This document shows positions 37,101 through 45,910 of a stretch of 64,000 nt of DNA, piece after piece. Position 1 is the first letter of the stretch; each line of letters begins with the position of its first letter. Position numbers and translations under genes: made by a program. Source of the DNA: Diadema setosum (lineage: Eukaryota > Echinodermata > Echinoidea > Diadematoida > Diadematidae); contig NW_027307674.1 in NCBI RefSeq assembly GCF_964275005.1, positions 1-64,000 on the forward strand, read 5' to 3'. The notes beneath the pieces were generated by a model, which did no database searches, was not told the DNA's origin, and saw only the letters and a list, made by a program, of their open reading frames with translations.

Positions 37101-40100
37101 ATTATTGAAACATACATTGCAATATTACAACCTGCATAAATGTCCTCAAAATCGTTCATTAAGTGTTATGTGAAAACAACATTTCAAAATGAGACTGCCT
37201 ATGTGGTACAAGGTGAAGACTGTAATGAAATAACTTTCACATTCATGACATTGACATCAATACATACATTGTTCGTAATAAACTACAATCCTTGAGAATG
37301 AAATAATCCAGTTTGTTTCATTAATTTTGTTAATTATCTTACTGTACTTGCCTGTAGTTTTTATTCATGAGTCATGCATATTAATTTAACCGAAGTTAAT
37401 ATTATACAAGTGTAGAAGGCAAAAACACTCTGAAAAAGAAAATATGTGTTTGTTATAATTTCCTGTAAAAAAAAAAATAACATATTATGACTTACTTTTC
37501 TTGTTTCATTTCTGTGGAACATGTAGGTTTCTAAATTAGATCATGTTAGTTTTTAAGATTCAGGTTCCAGTTCTGATGAGTAGCTTATTTCTATTTTGCT
37601 TCATTATGCGAGGGATTATAGTATCTAAGACATAGGGAGGGGATGAGCAAACTTAAAGAATCGTAAATATCTTACTTGATTCTCACTCTGGTCTTCCTTA
37701 CCACTCTCTCTGTTCCCTTCTCTACCGCCTCTACTAGTACAACTTCAACTTCCGACCCATTACTATCCCCCGCTCTGCACTTTTTGCACTCCTTACTATC
37801 CCCATATGTCGCTTCCCTCTTCAATTCTCCTCTTTCTAGTCTCTAGAAAATTCTACAAAAATCCATTTTTCATGAAAATTACAAATTCCATCAACTTGAT
37901 ATTGACATATGTTAGGGGTAGCAATTATTCCCCCTGCTTTCTGAAAGAGGTTGGTCCATTGCTCTTTCATAATTCTAGAAAAGTGAATTTTTGTTGAATT
38001 TCCTTTATATTTTCTTTGTATTGTTGTCCACTCATACGTCATATCCTCTAGTAGTCTCCTCATCCAGCGGTTTCAACACCAAAACTTTAAAAATTCATAA
38101 CTTTTGCATCGATTGCCCGATTTTCCTCAAACTTTTACTGATGTGTTCAACTAATGTTGCTGCTTTCACTTAATCCACATTGCTTTTTGGGTTTACCTTC
38201 CCTTTAAGGACTATATACACATGGTGTCACTGCAAACCTTTCTCCCTCAAACTTGAAGAAGTTCCATTGCAAAATATCATTACGCAAAACTTTACTTTTC
38301 ACTGTAATACACAGAGTCGACGCAAACAAGGGATGAGGGCTCGCCTCAACTTTTTTTTTTTTTTGGGGGGGGGCATAATACATAGGAATATAATATAGGG
38401 TCTTACGACTAGGATCCCCACACTTTTTTATACTGAAGAGACACAAGAAAAGTGGGATAGCCCCCCCCCCTCCCTTTTTTTCTTCTTGTCAGCTGATTCA
38501 GCCTATCAACACCGGAAGTAGCATCAGAAAATAATAGTTAAGCCCTCTTCCCCCCCCCCGTTTTTGTTTTGTTTTTTTTTTTTTGCTTGTCAGTAAAACC
38601 CAGAAGTGGCACCAGAAATATAAACCGGGCCGCCTCACTTTTAAAACATAGCGCCATCCCCGATATGAGTGGTTCTTACAAGGGATGTTTAAGAATAAAG
38701 TGCATTATGAGTGTCTGAACTTCTTAAATTTTCATATCTTTCTATGCTTGAATTTAGGATAAAACCGATTTTGTTAGCTAAGATTTATTTCTGGCTACTT
38801 GTAAGCCGATTTTTTTTTTTTAATCTAATCTTTATGGTTAGACATCGTGGTTTAACTCTCAAACAAGTAGCACATGTCTTCTAAAGGTGGCCCAACTCTC
38901 CTCAAGACATGGCTCAACTCTCCTTACACTGCAGAGTGTTGACATTTATTTTTCTAAAGAAAGTTTTTTTTTTCTTTTTTAATTAGGCAATGACCTAGAA
39001 CAGTAGAAGAAATTGTCATAGCTGCAAGACAGGTTTACAGTTGTACTTCAATTTGCTAACAGACACTTGTTGTGAGCAAGGATTGATCAGGAAACATATT
39101 CAAAAATAGAAAAAGTGGCCCATCTCCTCTACTTGATATCATAGGATTTTCTTTATTGTATAGAATTTTATGATGTTTGAAGACATCATATAGGCAATTA
39201 TCTCTTCAGATGATACTCTCATGGTAACATGTATAACACCAAGAAAAAGGCAAGTTCCCGAGGCAACGATGTAGTCAGTTTCTTTTACAGATAAAGCTTC
39301 CTATATACACAGGTTACATTATATACTCATATACATTCTGAGATATCCCAGGATTATACATTCGTATGTTAATTATCATGTCTGCAACCAGCCAAAGAGC
39401 AAGTATCCATGGCAACCATCTACTCAGGTCCTTTAAGTAAAATAGTTTCTATGATTTTCTGCCAAACATTCAGGTTAACATGTCCCTCATCACACACACA
39501 AACCCGATTCCATATCATTTTGTATTTATATTGTGATTTTAGTGATTTTAAACTAATTATTCAATGTTTACCATGGCAACTGTCTTGCAACAAATTTCAA
39601 AAAATATTTCATTCAAGTTGTTGGACCTTTGGACAAATGCCCCAATCCAAACATTGGTATAGTGGCACTTAAAACACATGATACATACGTTTTCCTGGTT
39701 TGAGGGCTGTGTGGCGGCCATGTTGGACGTCATTTTGAATAATTAAAATTGCCCAAGGGTGAGAGCTTCACACCCACCTGAATATCATTGAAGAGACCCC
39801 AAAGATTAATAACCAACAGAGAAAAAAACTATATCAGAGAATGAGTACTTCGGCCAAAAAATGGCCTTTGGCTGCCGGACTATTTGCCCTTCATTGTTTC
39901 TCCAGCATAAAACAATTTCAACCATTGTTGATTGTGTTTCCTTTACCGTACATTCCAAATTGATTTATGGTGTCTATCCTAAACACAGTTACCTCATATC
40001 CTTCCCCTGACCCTAGTGACCCTAATCCTAATCCTGAACATAATCCTTACCCTAACCCAAAGTCTAACCCTAAACCTAATCCTGAACATAATCCTTACCC

Positions 40101-42798
40101 TAACCCAAAGTCTAACCCTAAACCTAATCCTAACCATAATATTTACTCTAACCTATCACTAAACAATATTTATGGGGGGGGGGGGGAGGGTAATCATTGT
40201 TGTCCGGGGGGGGGGGGGGGGTCATCGCCCTGATACGGATTCATGTTATATTCTATTTATCTATGTCTCTCTGTCTCCTGAAATTCATACTAACGAAAGA
40301 GCTATTTCCCCTTTATTACAAGTAATATCATACGGTACTTATTGGTTCAGATGCGTCCAACTATTATATACAGCTTCTAATAAAAACCGATAAAACGATA
40401 GACTTGTTATAAAATAATTATGACTTCTTAGTACCATTGTACCTAAACAATGCTTATAAATGCAAGGATATATTAAGTGGGAACATCAGTCAAGTTTGAT
40501 GAAATCCATTCCTGAGTTGTGAATGTAAAAAGTTTGTGTTTATCATGTGCCGTCATCGCCGGATGAGAAGCTTACAGACATGACAAATGTAAGTGATGTC
40601 ACAGTCTGGCAACAGTATGATTGCTATCGTTGATTTATTTATTTAAACATTCAAAAGTGCCACCTTTTCCGCATGCCAAAACCCTGTTATTAATATTTTG
40701 CTACAAAGACATTATGAACGATATTATCGTAAGTTTTATCTCTTAGCAGAGAATGAATTCATGGTGGGTCAATCAGGATCAATATTAAGATCTATTCACG
40801 ACTTTCCATAAAGCCATTACCCATTCTTGTTTCGCCAGCTTCATTAACAAAAACTAATGTCTTTCACCTGTACGGTTGGTCATCCCCATACATCTGCCCG
40901 AATGATACCATGACAACAAAAGATTACTTACAGCTAACCGTCAGACTAGTGGAATTCATAAAAATCTCGAAATTTTCCAACATGAGTTGGCAATAGTAGC
41001 GACCTTCATCTGCCACTTGCAAGTCGGTGATGACAAGGCTGTATTTCACATCGATGTTAAACCGCTCCTCTTCGCTTGAAAAGTACCCATCGAAGAATGA
41101 AGCCTTCATCGACTCCACTGGCTGATTCGAAATGCTCTCCTTTGTCCAAAACACGGCAAGCGGCGCCTCCTCAGAGTGACATGGCAGTCGAATGTCTTTC
41201 CTTGTCCATACCTGAACGTCGGGGACAGTCTCTACAACAGAGGCTATGTGAAAATAAGAAGAGTTCGTTCTTTCAGGTGTGAGTTTCTTCAGTTTGTCTC
41301 CTTCTACAAATTAAATTGGTTAAGATTGCAACTGCTAATCTGTATACCAAACATGTCGGAAAAACGACATGTTTGTTAATTTACAGATCAGCAGTTGCGA
41401 TCTTAACAAATTTAATTTGTAGAGGGACACAAACTGAAGAAACTCACACCTGAACCTTTACCCCTCTGAATAATATTATCTTTCTTTTAGTTCGTTCTTT
41501 TTATTAAGGTTATTGATGCACGTAGGATAGCGATGGCTCTTGTCAGTTAAACATCGGCTGCTGGAATGTTGGTGGTTGGTCTGATTCATGTTCTTTGAGG
41601 AAAACTATTTTAGCGAAGTGTGATTTTGATATTATTTGTTTGGTGGAAACTCATCTTGTTGAAAGTCAAACAATTCAAGTTAGCAACTACATTTGGTTTG
41701 GGCGTATAAAAAATTGTATGATGCTATGATTTTGCCCATATTGCAATATGCAAGCGGTATTTGGGGCTTAGAAGAATATTCAGCCATTAATAGTGTTTTT
41801 TATAGAGCATGTCGTTTCTACCTTGGAGTGGGGAAATATACCCCTAATGATGCAGTTATGGGTGATATGGGTTGGGATCCCCCTTTTTATTATCAGTGTC
41901 AATCAATTGCTAGGCTTTGGTGTAACCTGAGTAAGTATACTAGTGACCGTTACCCTGGAAAAATTTTCTTGTGGTCAAAGTCCCTGGCAAATAATGGTAT
42001 TAAGAATTGGTGTTATAAGGTTAAACAATTATTTGCAAAATTGCAGTGTATGCATGTTGAACCATTGGCTGAGCTTGTTAGTACACATAATTTTGTGAGC
42101 ACCGTATCCAAAGCATGTAAATTATTTGTTGAAAATAAGTGGAAATGTTCACTGTTTGATGATAAAAGGAGAGTTCCCCAATCCAGAAACAAACTCAGAA
42201 CATATCGTAATTTTAAACATTCTATGAATACTTCTAATTATGTTATGCAGTGTCAGAATAGATCTAACAGGCGAGCATTAGCTTTGTTTAGAAGTGGTTG
42301 AGCCCCTATTGCCCTTGAAACCGGACGTTATAAAAATGTCCCACACGATGAAAGATTTTGTATAATCTGTAATTCTGGGGATGTAGAAGACGAGTTTCAT
42401 TGTTTTATGATTTGTTCGGCATATGATGATTTCAGATCACATTTATTCAGTATAATAACAGAAAGAGATCCCACCTTCCCTCAGTTACCTATTTACCAAC
42501 AATTCCTTTTTTTAATGTCATCAGAATCACTGTGCTGTCAAGTAGCCAGTTTTGCCAACCTTATTTTAACGTGCCGTAACAATTTATTATATTCCCACAG
42601 CTGAATATCTCTTTTATGTATTATTTAGCCCACCATATTCTCTCTTTTGTTATGTTTAATTATTTTTTACTGTCTGTATGTCCTACATGATTCATTTATA
42701 TATCCTGTATTATTTATGATGTTTGATGTACACATGTATCACTCATAGGCCTTTTTAGGCCGGCCGGCCGTGTGACGGGTGTGATTTTTAAAGAATAA

Positions 42799-42830
<32 letters not shown>

Positions 42831-44152
42831 ATGGCGTCGTTAAGCCCCATTGGTTGATAAATCTGTCATAGGCGACAGACAGAGTCGAGTCAAAACTGTG
42901 TGCGCTTTTGTTTCCTTTGTCTTTTCGATTTCCAACTATGGTTAACAATATCACCTTAGTTCTTTTAATCCCGTTATTTTGGGTGTGGTCAATGGGAGGG
43001 GAGGGACGAAATTTGAATTCTACACAATATCGTGCCTATGTTCGGGTTGGGGTGAGCTAATACTCATCACAAGGTCTCCCAACACTTTAAAACGTAAAAA
43101 AAGAAAAAACAAGTCCTGAATAAAACGAATCACACTCAGTAGTTTCGTCTACACATAAAGCATACCAAACGCAATACACATCCCATGCTAGAAATCATAA
43201 GTATACAACACTATAACAGTGCTACTCGGTTTTTAATTAATATTACAAAGTTCACAAGGCTATCTTTTAGTAGAATGAACTTCGCACGAGAGCCCCTTTT
43301 TCAAAGTAAAATTATCCATTAGTTATTTAAACAGGCATTCTTTTTCTCTTTGATCTTCATACTAGGGCCTACCCCCGTACCACCACCTGTTTAGGCACCA
43401 GTGTATAATACATCACACCTATACATCTACAATGAGTTTATCTTCAATAAACATTTTCTCGCATAACGTGTAGAGACCAAAGTTCATTTGGTTTTCATAG
43501 CTCGAATGTTAGACATGTAATGTTATACATACAATGGTTTGGGCATGCAAACACGACGCCATTGTATGATGCAGATTCTTGTTTATATGTATTTCCGTGT
43601 GAAGCTAATTCGGTACCCTTTCAGGCATGAAGACATCAGTGTTGCTTGTGATATTTGGTTTGAATCAATCCAACGGATTTGTGAGTGGCTGCCCCTACTT
43701 TTTCCAGACTTGCATGAAAACATTAATTGCTAACTAACACAATGTAAAACAGAGTTAAACATTAAAATCCTTGATTTATCTAATCTTCACTTCTCTATTT
43801 CCACTAACGTGAGTCACTTCAGAAATGAAATTATATAAAAGAATCAAACATCATCTTTCATGATCCTAATGAATAATTATGTAAGAACTAATATCAACGA
43901 ACAAGCGATCCCATTGTCATGTACACAAATGTCTTTTCGGTAGGCATTTGCTCATTATCAAATTTTGCTGTTGCCAGCCGATAGTGAAAAATATTGTCAG
44001 GCGTACTATTCTTACATGTGTCAAAAGGAGACTCACGTGTAAGGCAGATCCCCAAATACTATGCACCTCTTACCTTCTATAAGGGGAAAATGGTCCACAA
44101 ACATAAGAACTGCTAGCAGCAGAACGAGGTAAGTGTAGTCTCTTATATCCAT
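23649..44152 (-). CDS. Ig-domain transmembrane receptor with cytoplasmic IFI44-like GTPase (spliced, 3' end not found)
   Basis: Proposed join on the minus strand: 44152-44074, 41243-40932, 36098-35790, 28948-28607, 27855-27751, 26650-26486, 25432-25283, 23733-23649. Every junction has AG/GT borders and all internal phases agree (phase 1 throughout, except phase 2 at the last donor), giving about 515 continuous codons. Predicted order: signal peptide (1-26), V-type Ig (27-130), V-type Ig (131-233), C-type-like Ig (234-347), TM helix (about 354-374), basic juxtamembrane stretch (375-397), then an IFI44-like GTPase with P-loop GETSAGKS (419-426) and a G3-like ETCG (468-471). IFI44-type proteins are interferon-inducible GTPase-fold proteins in vertebrates and are expanded in marine invertebrates; the Ig ectodomain suggests an immune or recognition receptor. 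Two more 3' exons expected from the paralogue at 52-60 kb are not seen, so the gene is truncated, broken or continues through repeats. The splice from the TM exon to the GTPase is inferred. Confidence 0.72.
23734..25282 (-). other. Receptor introns around exon 7: nothing coding recognised
   Basis: Contains CT and T runs and one block (24135-24250) that aligns with 56500-56610 in the matching intron of the second copy (AAAGAGGCTGGG... and GACGG.AATTT). This is homologous intron sequence kept after duplication. No consistent splice sites frame it. Confidence 0.5.
25283..25432 (-). CDS. Receptor exon 7: IFI44-like GTPase, switch II region
   Basis: A 150-nt phase 1-1 exon (acceptor GAACAG, donor A/GTAAGTG). 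It encodes GKYSTIAGEGYTEH, GGKTHHILTD and DLIETCGITDFSSETLERLKDEI. ETCG sits where a G3 DxxG motif is expected. The paralogous exon at 60541-60392 has the same length and phases and reads DTCG there. The Asp to Glu change may weaken nucleotide handling or mark decay. Confidence 0.85.
25811..25839 (+). repeat. GT microsatellite
   Basis: (GT)n of about 14 units inside a receptor intron, between exons 6 and 7. Confidence 0.9.
26486..26650 (-). CDS. Receptor exon 6: IFI44-like GTPase P-loop exon
   Basis: Phase 1-1 exon of 165 nt starting at acceptor ACATAG. It encodes a very basic lead (QRAKLRRKIRNYKPG), a FFKIPW linker typical of IFI44-like proteins just before the GTPase core, then a beta strand VNIAFFG and the Walker A motif GETSAGKS followed by CLINSLNYAL. 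The donor CCG/GTAATG follows. There is no start methionine near the domain start, which supports its being an internal exon joined to the transmembrane exon about 1.1 kb upstream on this strand. Confidence 0.82.
27737..27855 (-). CDS. Receptor exon 5: transmembrane helix, with alternative short-tail stop
   Basis: Spliced in phase 1 from exon 4 (acceptor AAATTCCAG), this exon reads GKRDFRG, then a hydrophobic helix of about 20 residues (LIIGLAIGVPCAVTVVFLLW), then the basic stop-transfer RARSFLQK. Two endings are possible. A donor AAAG/GTGTGG at 27751 is in phase 1 and joins exactly to the GTPase exon at 26650. Read-through past that donor adds only GVGI and stops at 27737, giving a receptor with a 12-residue tail. 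The exon could therefore choose between tailless and GTPase-bearing receptors. Confidence 0.75.
28607..28948 (-). CDS. Receptor exon 4: membrane-proximal Ig domain (C-type-like)
   Basis: A 342-nt phase 1-1 exon encodes a third Ig domain, different from the two V-type ones. It has FTCVVSGFKPNISMLWTEE (Cys to Trp spacing typical of a C-set core), a second cysteine in FSCTATG, and sequons NIS and NGT. Two further N-terminal cysteines (GCVD and SRCTYQ) could form an extra disulphide. Acceptor TTTCCGTAG is good. The donor CCAG/GTTTCT is weak but in the right phase. If the intron were retained, translation would end five codons later, giving a possible secreted form. Confidence 0.78.
29320..29600 (-). 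repeat. LINE tail-like fragment in intron 3
   Basis: TTAATTCAATTCATTTCAATCG resembles the TTGAAT-rich tail of the LINE at 30636, in the same direction. No ORF. Tentative. Confidence 0.3.
29640..29873 (-). pseudogene. Possible decayed Ig V-type exon inside receptor intron 3
   Basis: An open stretch reads LTVAWKNSTDKFGDVHVLF and, after a gap, AEDLTDIACYDTIELAVLK. The W, the hydrophobic C' strand and the D..L.V.L pattern resemble the middle of a V-set Ig domain, but no DxGxYxC end follows and there is a stop after VIGFVLA. A possible acceptor (TTTTAG) is in phase 1, but joining it to the preceding exon would create a stop codon, so it is unlikely to be used. It may be a relic domain from a receptor with more Ig units, or a chance ORF. 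Confidence 0.3.
30636..33424 (-). mobile_element. 5'-truncated, frameshifted LINE inside receptor intron 3
   Basis: Minus-strand order: LPWITQSLLRSINRKNNLFY (33.4 kb), GCDGIDNYLLKN with YRPISLLTSISKILE (32.9-32.6 kb), FLDFSKAFGTIKHGILLSKL and GVPQGSLLDPLLFIVYIND (32.5-32.2 kb), LFADDSNLFYS (32.2 kb) and YLNYGILAWGNTCSTLVDKL (31.9-31.7 kb). The pieces lie in different frames. No endonuclease is found, so it is 5'-truncated. The 3' region of about 1 kb ends in AATTGAATTGAAA-type repeats at about 30640. RT motifs place it in the Jockey/CR1/L2 group. Confidence 0.8.
33474..34055. repeat. Tandem repeat, about 220-bp period, 2.6 copies
   Basis: Units start near 33474, 33690 and 33905 and share TTCCCTAGAAATTAGCTTT, ACTCTGTTTTCACAAGAAG, CCCTCCCACACCC and GTCACACCGTCACATAATGT-type blocks. 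The last unit is cut off at an (AAAAC)n tract. It lies in intron 3. Confidence 0.75.
34312..34338. repeat. Short perfect hairpin after three direct repeats
   Basis: AAGGAGGTACT and AGTACCTCCTT are separated by 5 nt (CGCCT). Just before it, ATGTCATAC occurs three times (34280-34310). Confidence 0.75.
34840..35015 (-). repeat. Dispersed repeat with TTAACTCTTTATGTGCCATGG start
   Basis: The minus strand matches the plus strand at 45688-45870 over about 150 bp (CGAAGGTAGTCATGCTTTGA; GAGGAATGCCAAACTTTG). The 45.7 kb copy lacks about 40 bp in the middle. Short matches to its start also occur at 34497. Family unknown. Confidence 0.65.
35790..36098 (-). CDS. Receptor exon 3: V-type Ig domain 2
   Basis: This 309-nt symmetric phase 1-1 exon encodes a second V-set Ig domain: DIRLPC (first Cys), VYWVKES (Trp), LLITDLEVADEGLYHCQL (Tyr-x-Cys signature) and an NST sequon. 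It has acceptor TTGTCTAG and donor GTGAGTAC. Shared blocks with domain 1 include IRLPC, PLAV.W.KES, ITDL.VADEG.Y.CQL and NST, so the two are tandem duplicates. The domain follows directly on domain 1 without a hinge. Confidence 0.85.
36228..39882. mobile_element. 3.65-kb element with long terminal inverted repeats, no transposase
   Basis: Left end TAGTCCGGCAGCC matches right end GGCTGCCGGACTA. Inverted similarity runs at least 180 bp through ATTCAGGTGGGTGTG, TCACCCTTGGGCAATTTTAA, GTCCAACATGGCCGCC, and weakly further in (GCCATGGTAACTGC). The interior has no ORF with a known domain and holds half of another MITE (37880-38217) and G/C/T runs. Non-autonomous DNA transposon. It fills most of receptor intron 2. 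Confidence 0.75.
37880..38217. mobile_element. Half copy of the long-TIR MITE at 62621-63190
   Basis: From CATATGTTAGGGGTAGCAAT through TTCATAACTTTTGCATCGAT to CCTTCCCTTTAAGG it follows the right half of the 62.6 kb MITE. The left half is absent, so it was truncated or cut by recombination. Confidence 0.7.
40005..40160 (+). repeat. Telomere-like CCTAA/CCTAAC minisatellite, 48-bp period
   Basis: CCTAATCCTGAACATAATCC starts at 40027 and again at 40075. The array is built from degenerate CCTAA and CCCTAAAC words. Two full units plus a partial third, followed by G-runs. The plus-strand open reading frame (PNP-rich) is a repeat artefact. Confidence 0.8.
40932..41243 (-). CDS. Receptor exon 2: V-type Ig domain 1
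   Basis: This 312-nt symmetric (1-1 phase) exon encodes one whole Ig domain. The first cysteine is in DIRLPC, the core tryptophan in VFWTKES, and the second cysteine in the V-set signature DEGRYYCQL. An NST glycosylation sequon sits near the C-terminal strand. The acceptor is TTCACATAG and the donor GTAAGTAA. It is clearly similar to the next Ig exon (36098-35790) over its whole length, so the two domains arose by exon duplication. A 183-bp foldback hairpin starts 29 bp upstream of the acceptor. Confidence 0.85.
41272..41454. mobile_element. Foldback hairpin element next to Ig exon 2
   Basis: TTCAGGTGTGAGTTTCTTCA on the left and its inverse on the right. Arms continue through CAAATTAAATT and GATTGCAACTGCT to a tiny centre (CATGTCGGAAAAACGACATG). 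Arms are about 85 bp with few mismatches. The left end is 29 bp from the acceptor at 41243. A one-arm relative lies at 49947-49991. Confidence 0.85.
41550..42832 (+). mobile_element. Internally deleted LINE (endonuclease start joined to RT end)
   Basis: Plus strand: LNIGCWNVGGWSDSCSLRKT, FDIICLVETHLVE (AP-endonuclease start), then abruptly KKLYDAMILPILQYASGIWG (RT C-terminal region) and a zinc-like C-terminus (RFCIICNSGDVEDEFHCF). One stop interrupts near 42301. The 3' end has AAAGAATAAA and a (CTA)n tail at 42799-42830. The whole RT core is missing, so it was copied or deleted as an L2/CR1-like fragment. It lies in receptor intron 1, on the opposite strand. Confidence 0.8.
42833..44073 (-). 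other. Rest of receptor intron 1: no exon recognised
   Basis: AT-rich. A plus-strand open stretch at 43539-43733 has no recognisable domain and no supporting splice context. Confidence 0.5.
44074..44152 (-). CDS. Receptor exon 1: start codon and signal peptide
   Basis: ATG at 44152 opens 26 codons that read as a classic secretory leader: short charged start (MDIRDYTY), a leucine/valine-rich core (LVLLLAVLMFV), then a polar end. The exon stops at a strong donor (AAG/GTAAGAGG read on the minus strand) in phase 1. That phase fits the acceptor of the first Ig exon, where the shared codon becomes alanine, a plausible signal-peptidase site. No promoter could be identified upstream. Confidence 0.75.
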
Positions 44153-45070
44153 TGCAGGTGGAATGAAATTATGCTCTTAATCCATAAAATGATAGTAGTC
44201 CGTAAAGGTTTCGATGGGTTTCGATGGCACGAGAAATCTCTTAACGAGTTTATCAACCGACTAGTTTTCCGTGCGCTAAAACGTTGTGGTGCGATCACCA
44301 TACATTTTTGTGATAAGTATAACGCACCGGTCACGTGATCACTCGACTCATACTGGTGACGCTTAGGCTACTGGGGGGCCGGAGAATTCCGATGACCAAG
44401 AGCTATAGTTCTCTCTCAAAGATGGTCACATCAAGGTACAGTGAGTAGCTGCAATCTGTCAGCTACTGAAAGATGTGACAATTCTCATTCCACATAGAGC
44501 TGAACAAGGAATGCAGTACGAACAGAGACTGGCTGCGTGTTGCGCCATGCTCTTCCTTTCTGCATGGCGAAAGTAGTATTGGACATCATCATCTCATCAC
44601 GAAACCTTTTGGGCAGATATAAGAACTGTACTGTATAGCACACGAATCGGAACCAGCAATAAAAGTTCGGTTCAGCTCAGTTCGAGGACATTGATTTCTA
44701 GCTAATATTGATTTACATAGAAACAGATAACAAGGACAACAGTTGTAACGTGCTGGGGGCACATCTCAGTGGTGAAAAACGTGCCCTTAACATAACTGAA
44801 TATTATATGCAACAGTATGCTATATAATTGTAAATGAAAATGCAAAACAGACATAGGGACAAATGCAGAGATTGAAACAATGAAGACAGACAAAGACAAC
44901 AATAAAGACAGGGACATACATCCGGACATTGTCATTGACGTTGACGTAAACATGGACTTACATAACAATAACAAGGACATGGGCAAAACAGATGCAAAGC
45001 ACAGGTAGATTATCGAGGATATAGAGAATGGAAGATGGGGAGGACAGCCATAAGACAGTAAATAATAAAA
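44153..45070 (-). other. Upstream of the receptor start; promoter not identified
   Basis: No clear TATA box or CpG cluster could be assigned. The region includes GACA/AAC-rich simple sequence (44840-44990). The transcription start of the receptor may be here or further upstream in the repeats. Confidence 0.3.
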
Positions 45071-45073
45071 GAG

Positions 45074-45180
<107 letters not shown>

Positions 45181-45687
45181 CATAGCAGAGTCAGGGTGAG
45201 AACAACAATACAACATCTCCATTCACAACACTTTCGCCCGAATTCTTTGTCCATGGTTTATGGACAAAGACGGTAGTTTTGTTTTGGGAACCAAAATAAT
45301 GTTGCATGGCCTATTTCGTTACGAAATCAGTCAGTTCGTCGACGAAATGACCGTTTTGTTACGAAATCCGACATTGCGATGGTAAAGTCCGTGTCACACC
45401 TTTCCGGGCAAGCCTTGTGTGCGACTTGCGAAGAACAATTTTTACTACCCGGGGGTCCCCGCTGATGACCCGCACATGACAGTACCTAGCACATTTCTCA
45501 TCCGTAGTCGCCCGGAGGTGCGCACGTAAATCTTTTTACCCGCAAATATGTTTAGGCCCTGTCACACCTTTCCGGGCAGGTTACGTGGGCTTGTTGAGTG
45601 TAGGGATTTTCCAGCATACCGGACATCCTGAGGGCGAAAATGGATTTGAGCGAGTCAGTGCATGTGTCTTATTTGCTGGACGCGTTC

Positions 45688-45870
45688 TACTTAACTCTTT
45701 ATGTGCCATGGTGGAAACCCCCAGTGTGCCACATTATTCTGAGACACGAAGGTAGTCATGCTTTGAGAAAGAATGCTATTTTTCCAATTTGTATAACTTC
45801 TAGCAAAGTTAAAGAGGAATGCCAAACTTTGCTTCTATATACAATGTATAACAATTCTATTTTCAATTTT
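45688..45870 (+). repeat. Dispersed repeat, partner of 34840-35015
   Basis: Plus-strand copy of the TTAACTCTTTATGTGCCATGG repeat, with an internal gap of about 40 bp relative to the other copy. Confidence 0.6.
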
Positions 45871-45910
45871 TGTTTTGAATTACTCGGAAGTATACTGTGT
45901 GACCTTTGTA

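Noticed and set aside
39967..40233. NPNP-rich ORF
   Set aside because: Product of the telomere-like minisatellite; it ends in G-runs and has no splice context.
43539..43733. Plus-strand ORF with a cysteine/tryptophan pattern (ACDIWF, CEWLPLLF)
   Set aside because: No recognised domain, no supporting splice sites and opposite strand to the receptor.
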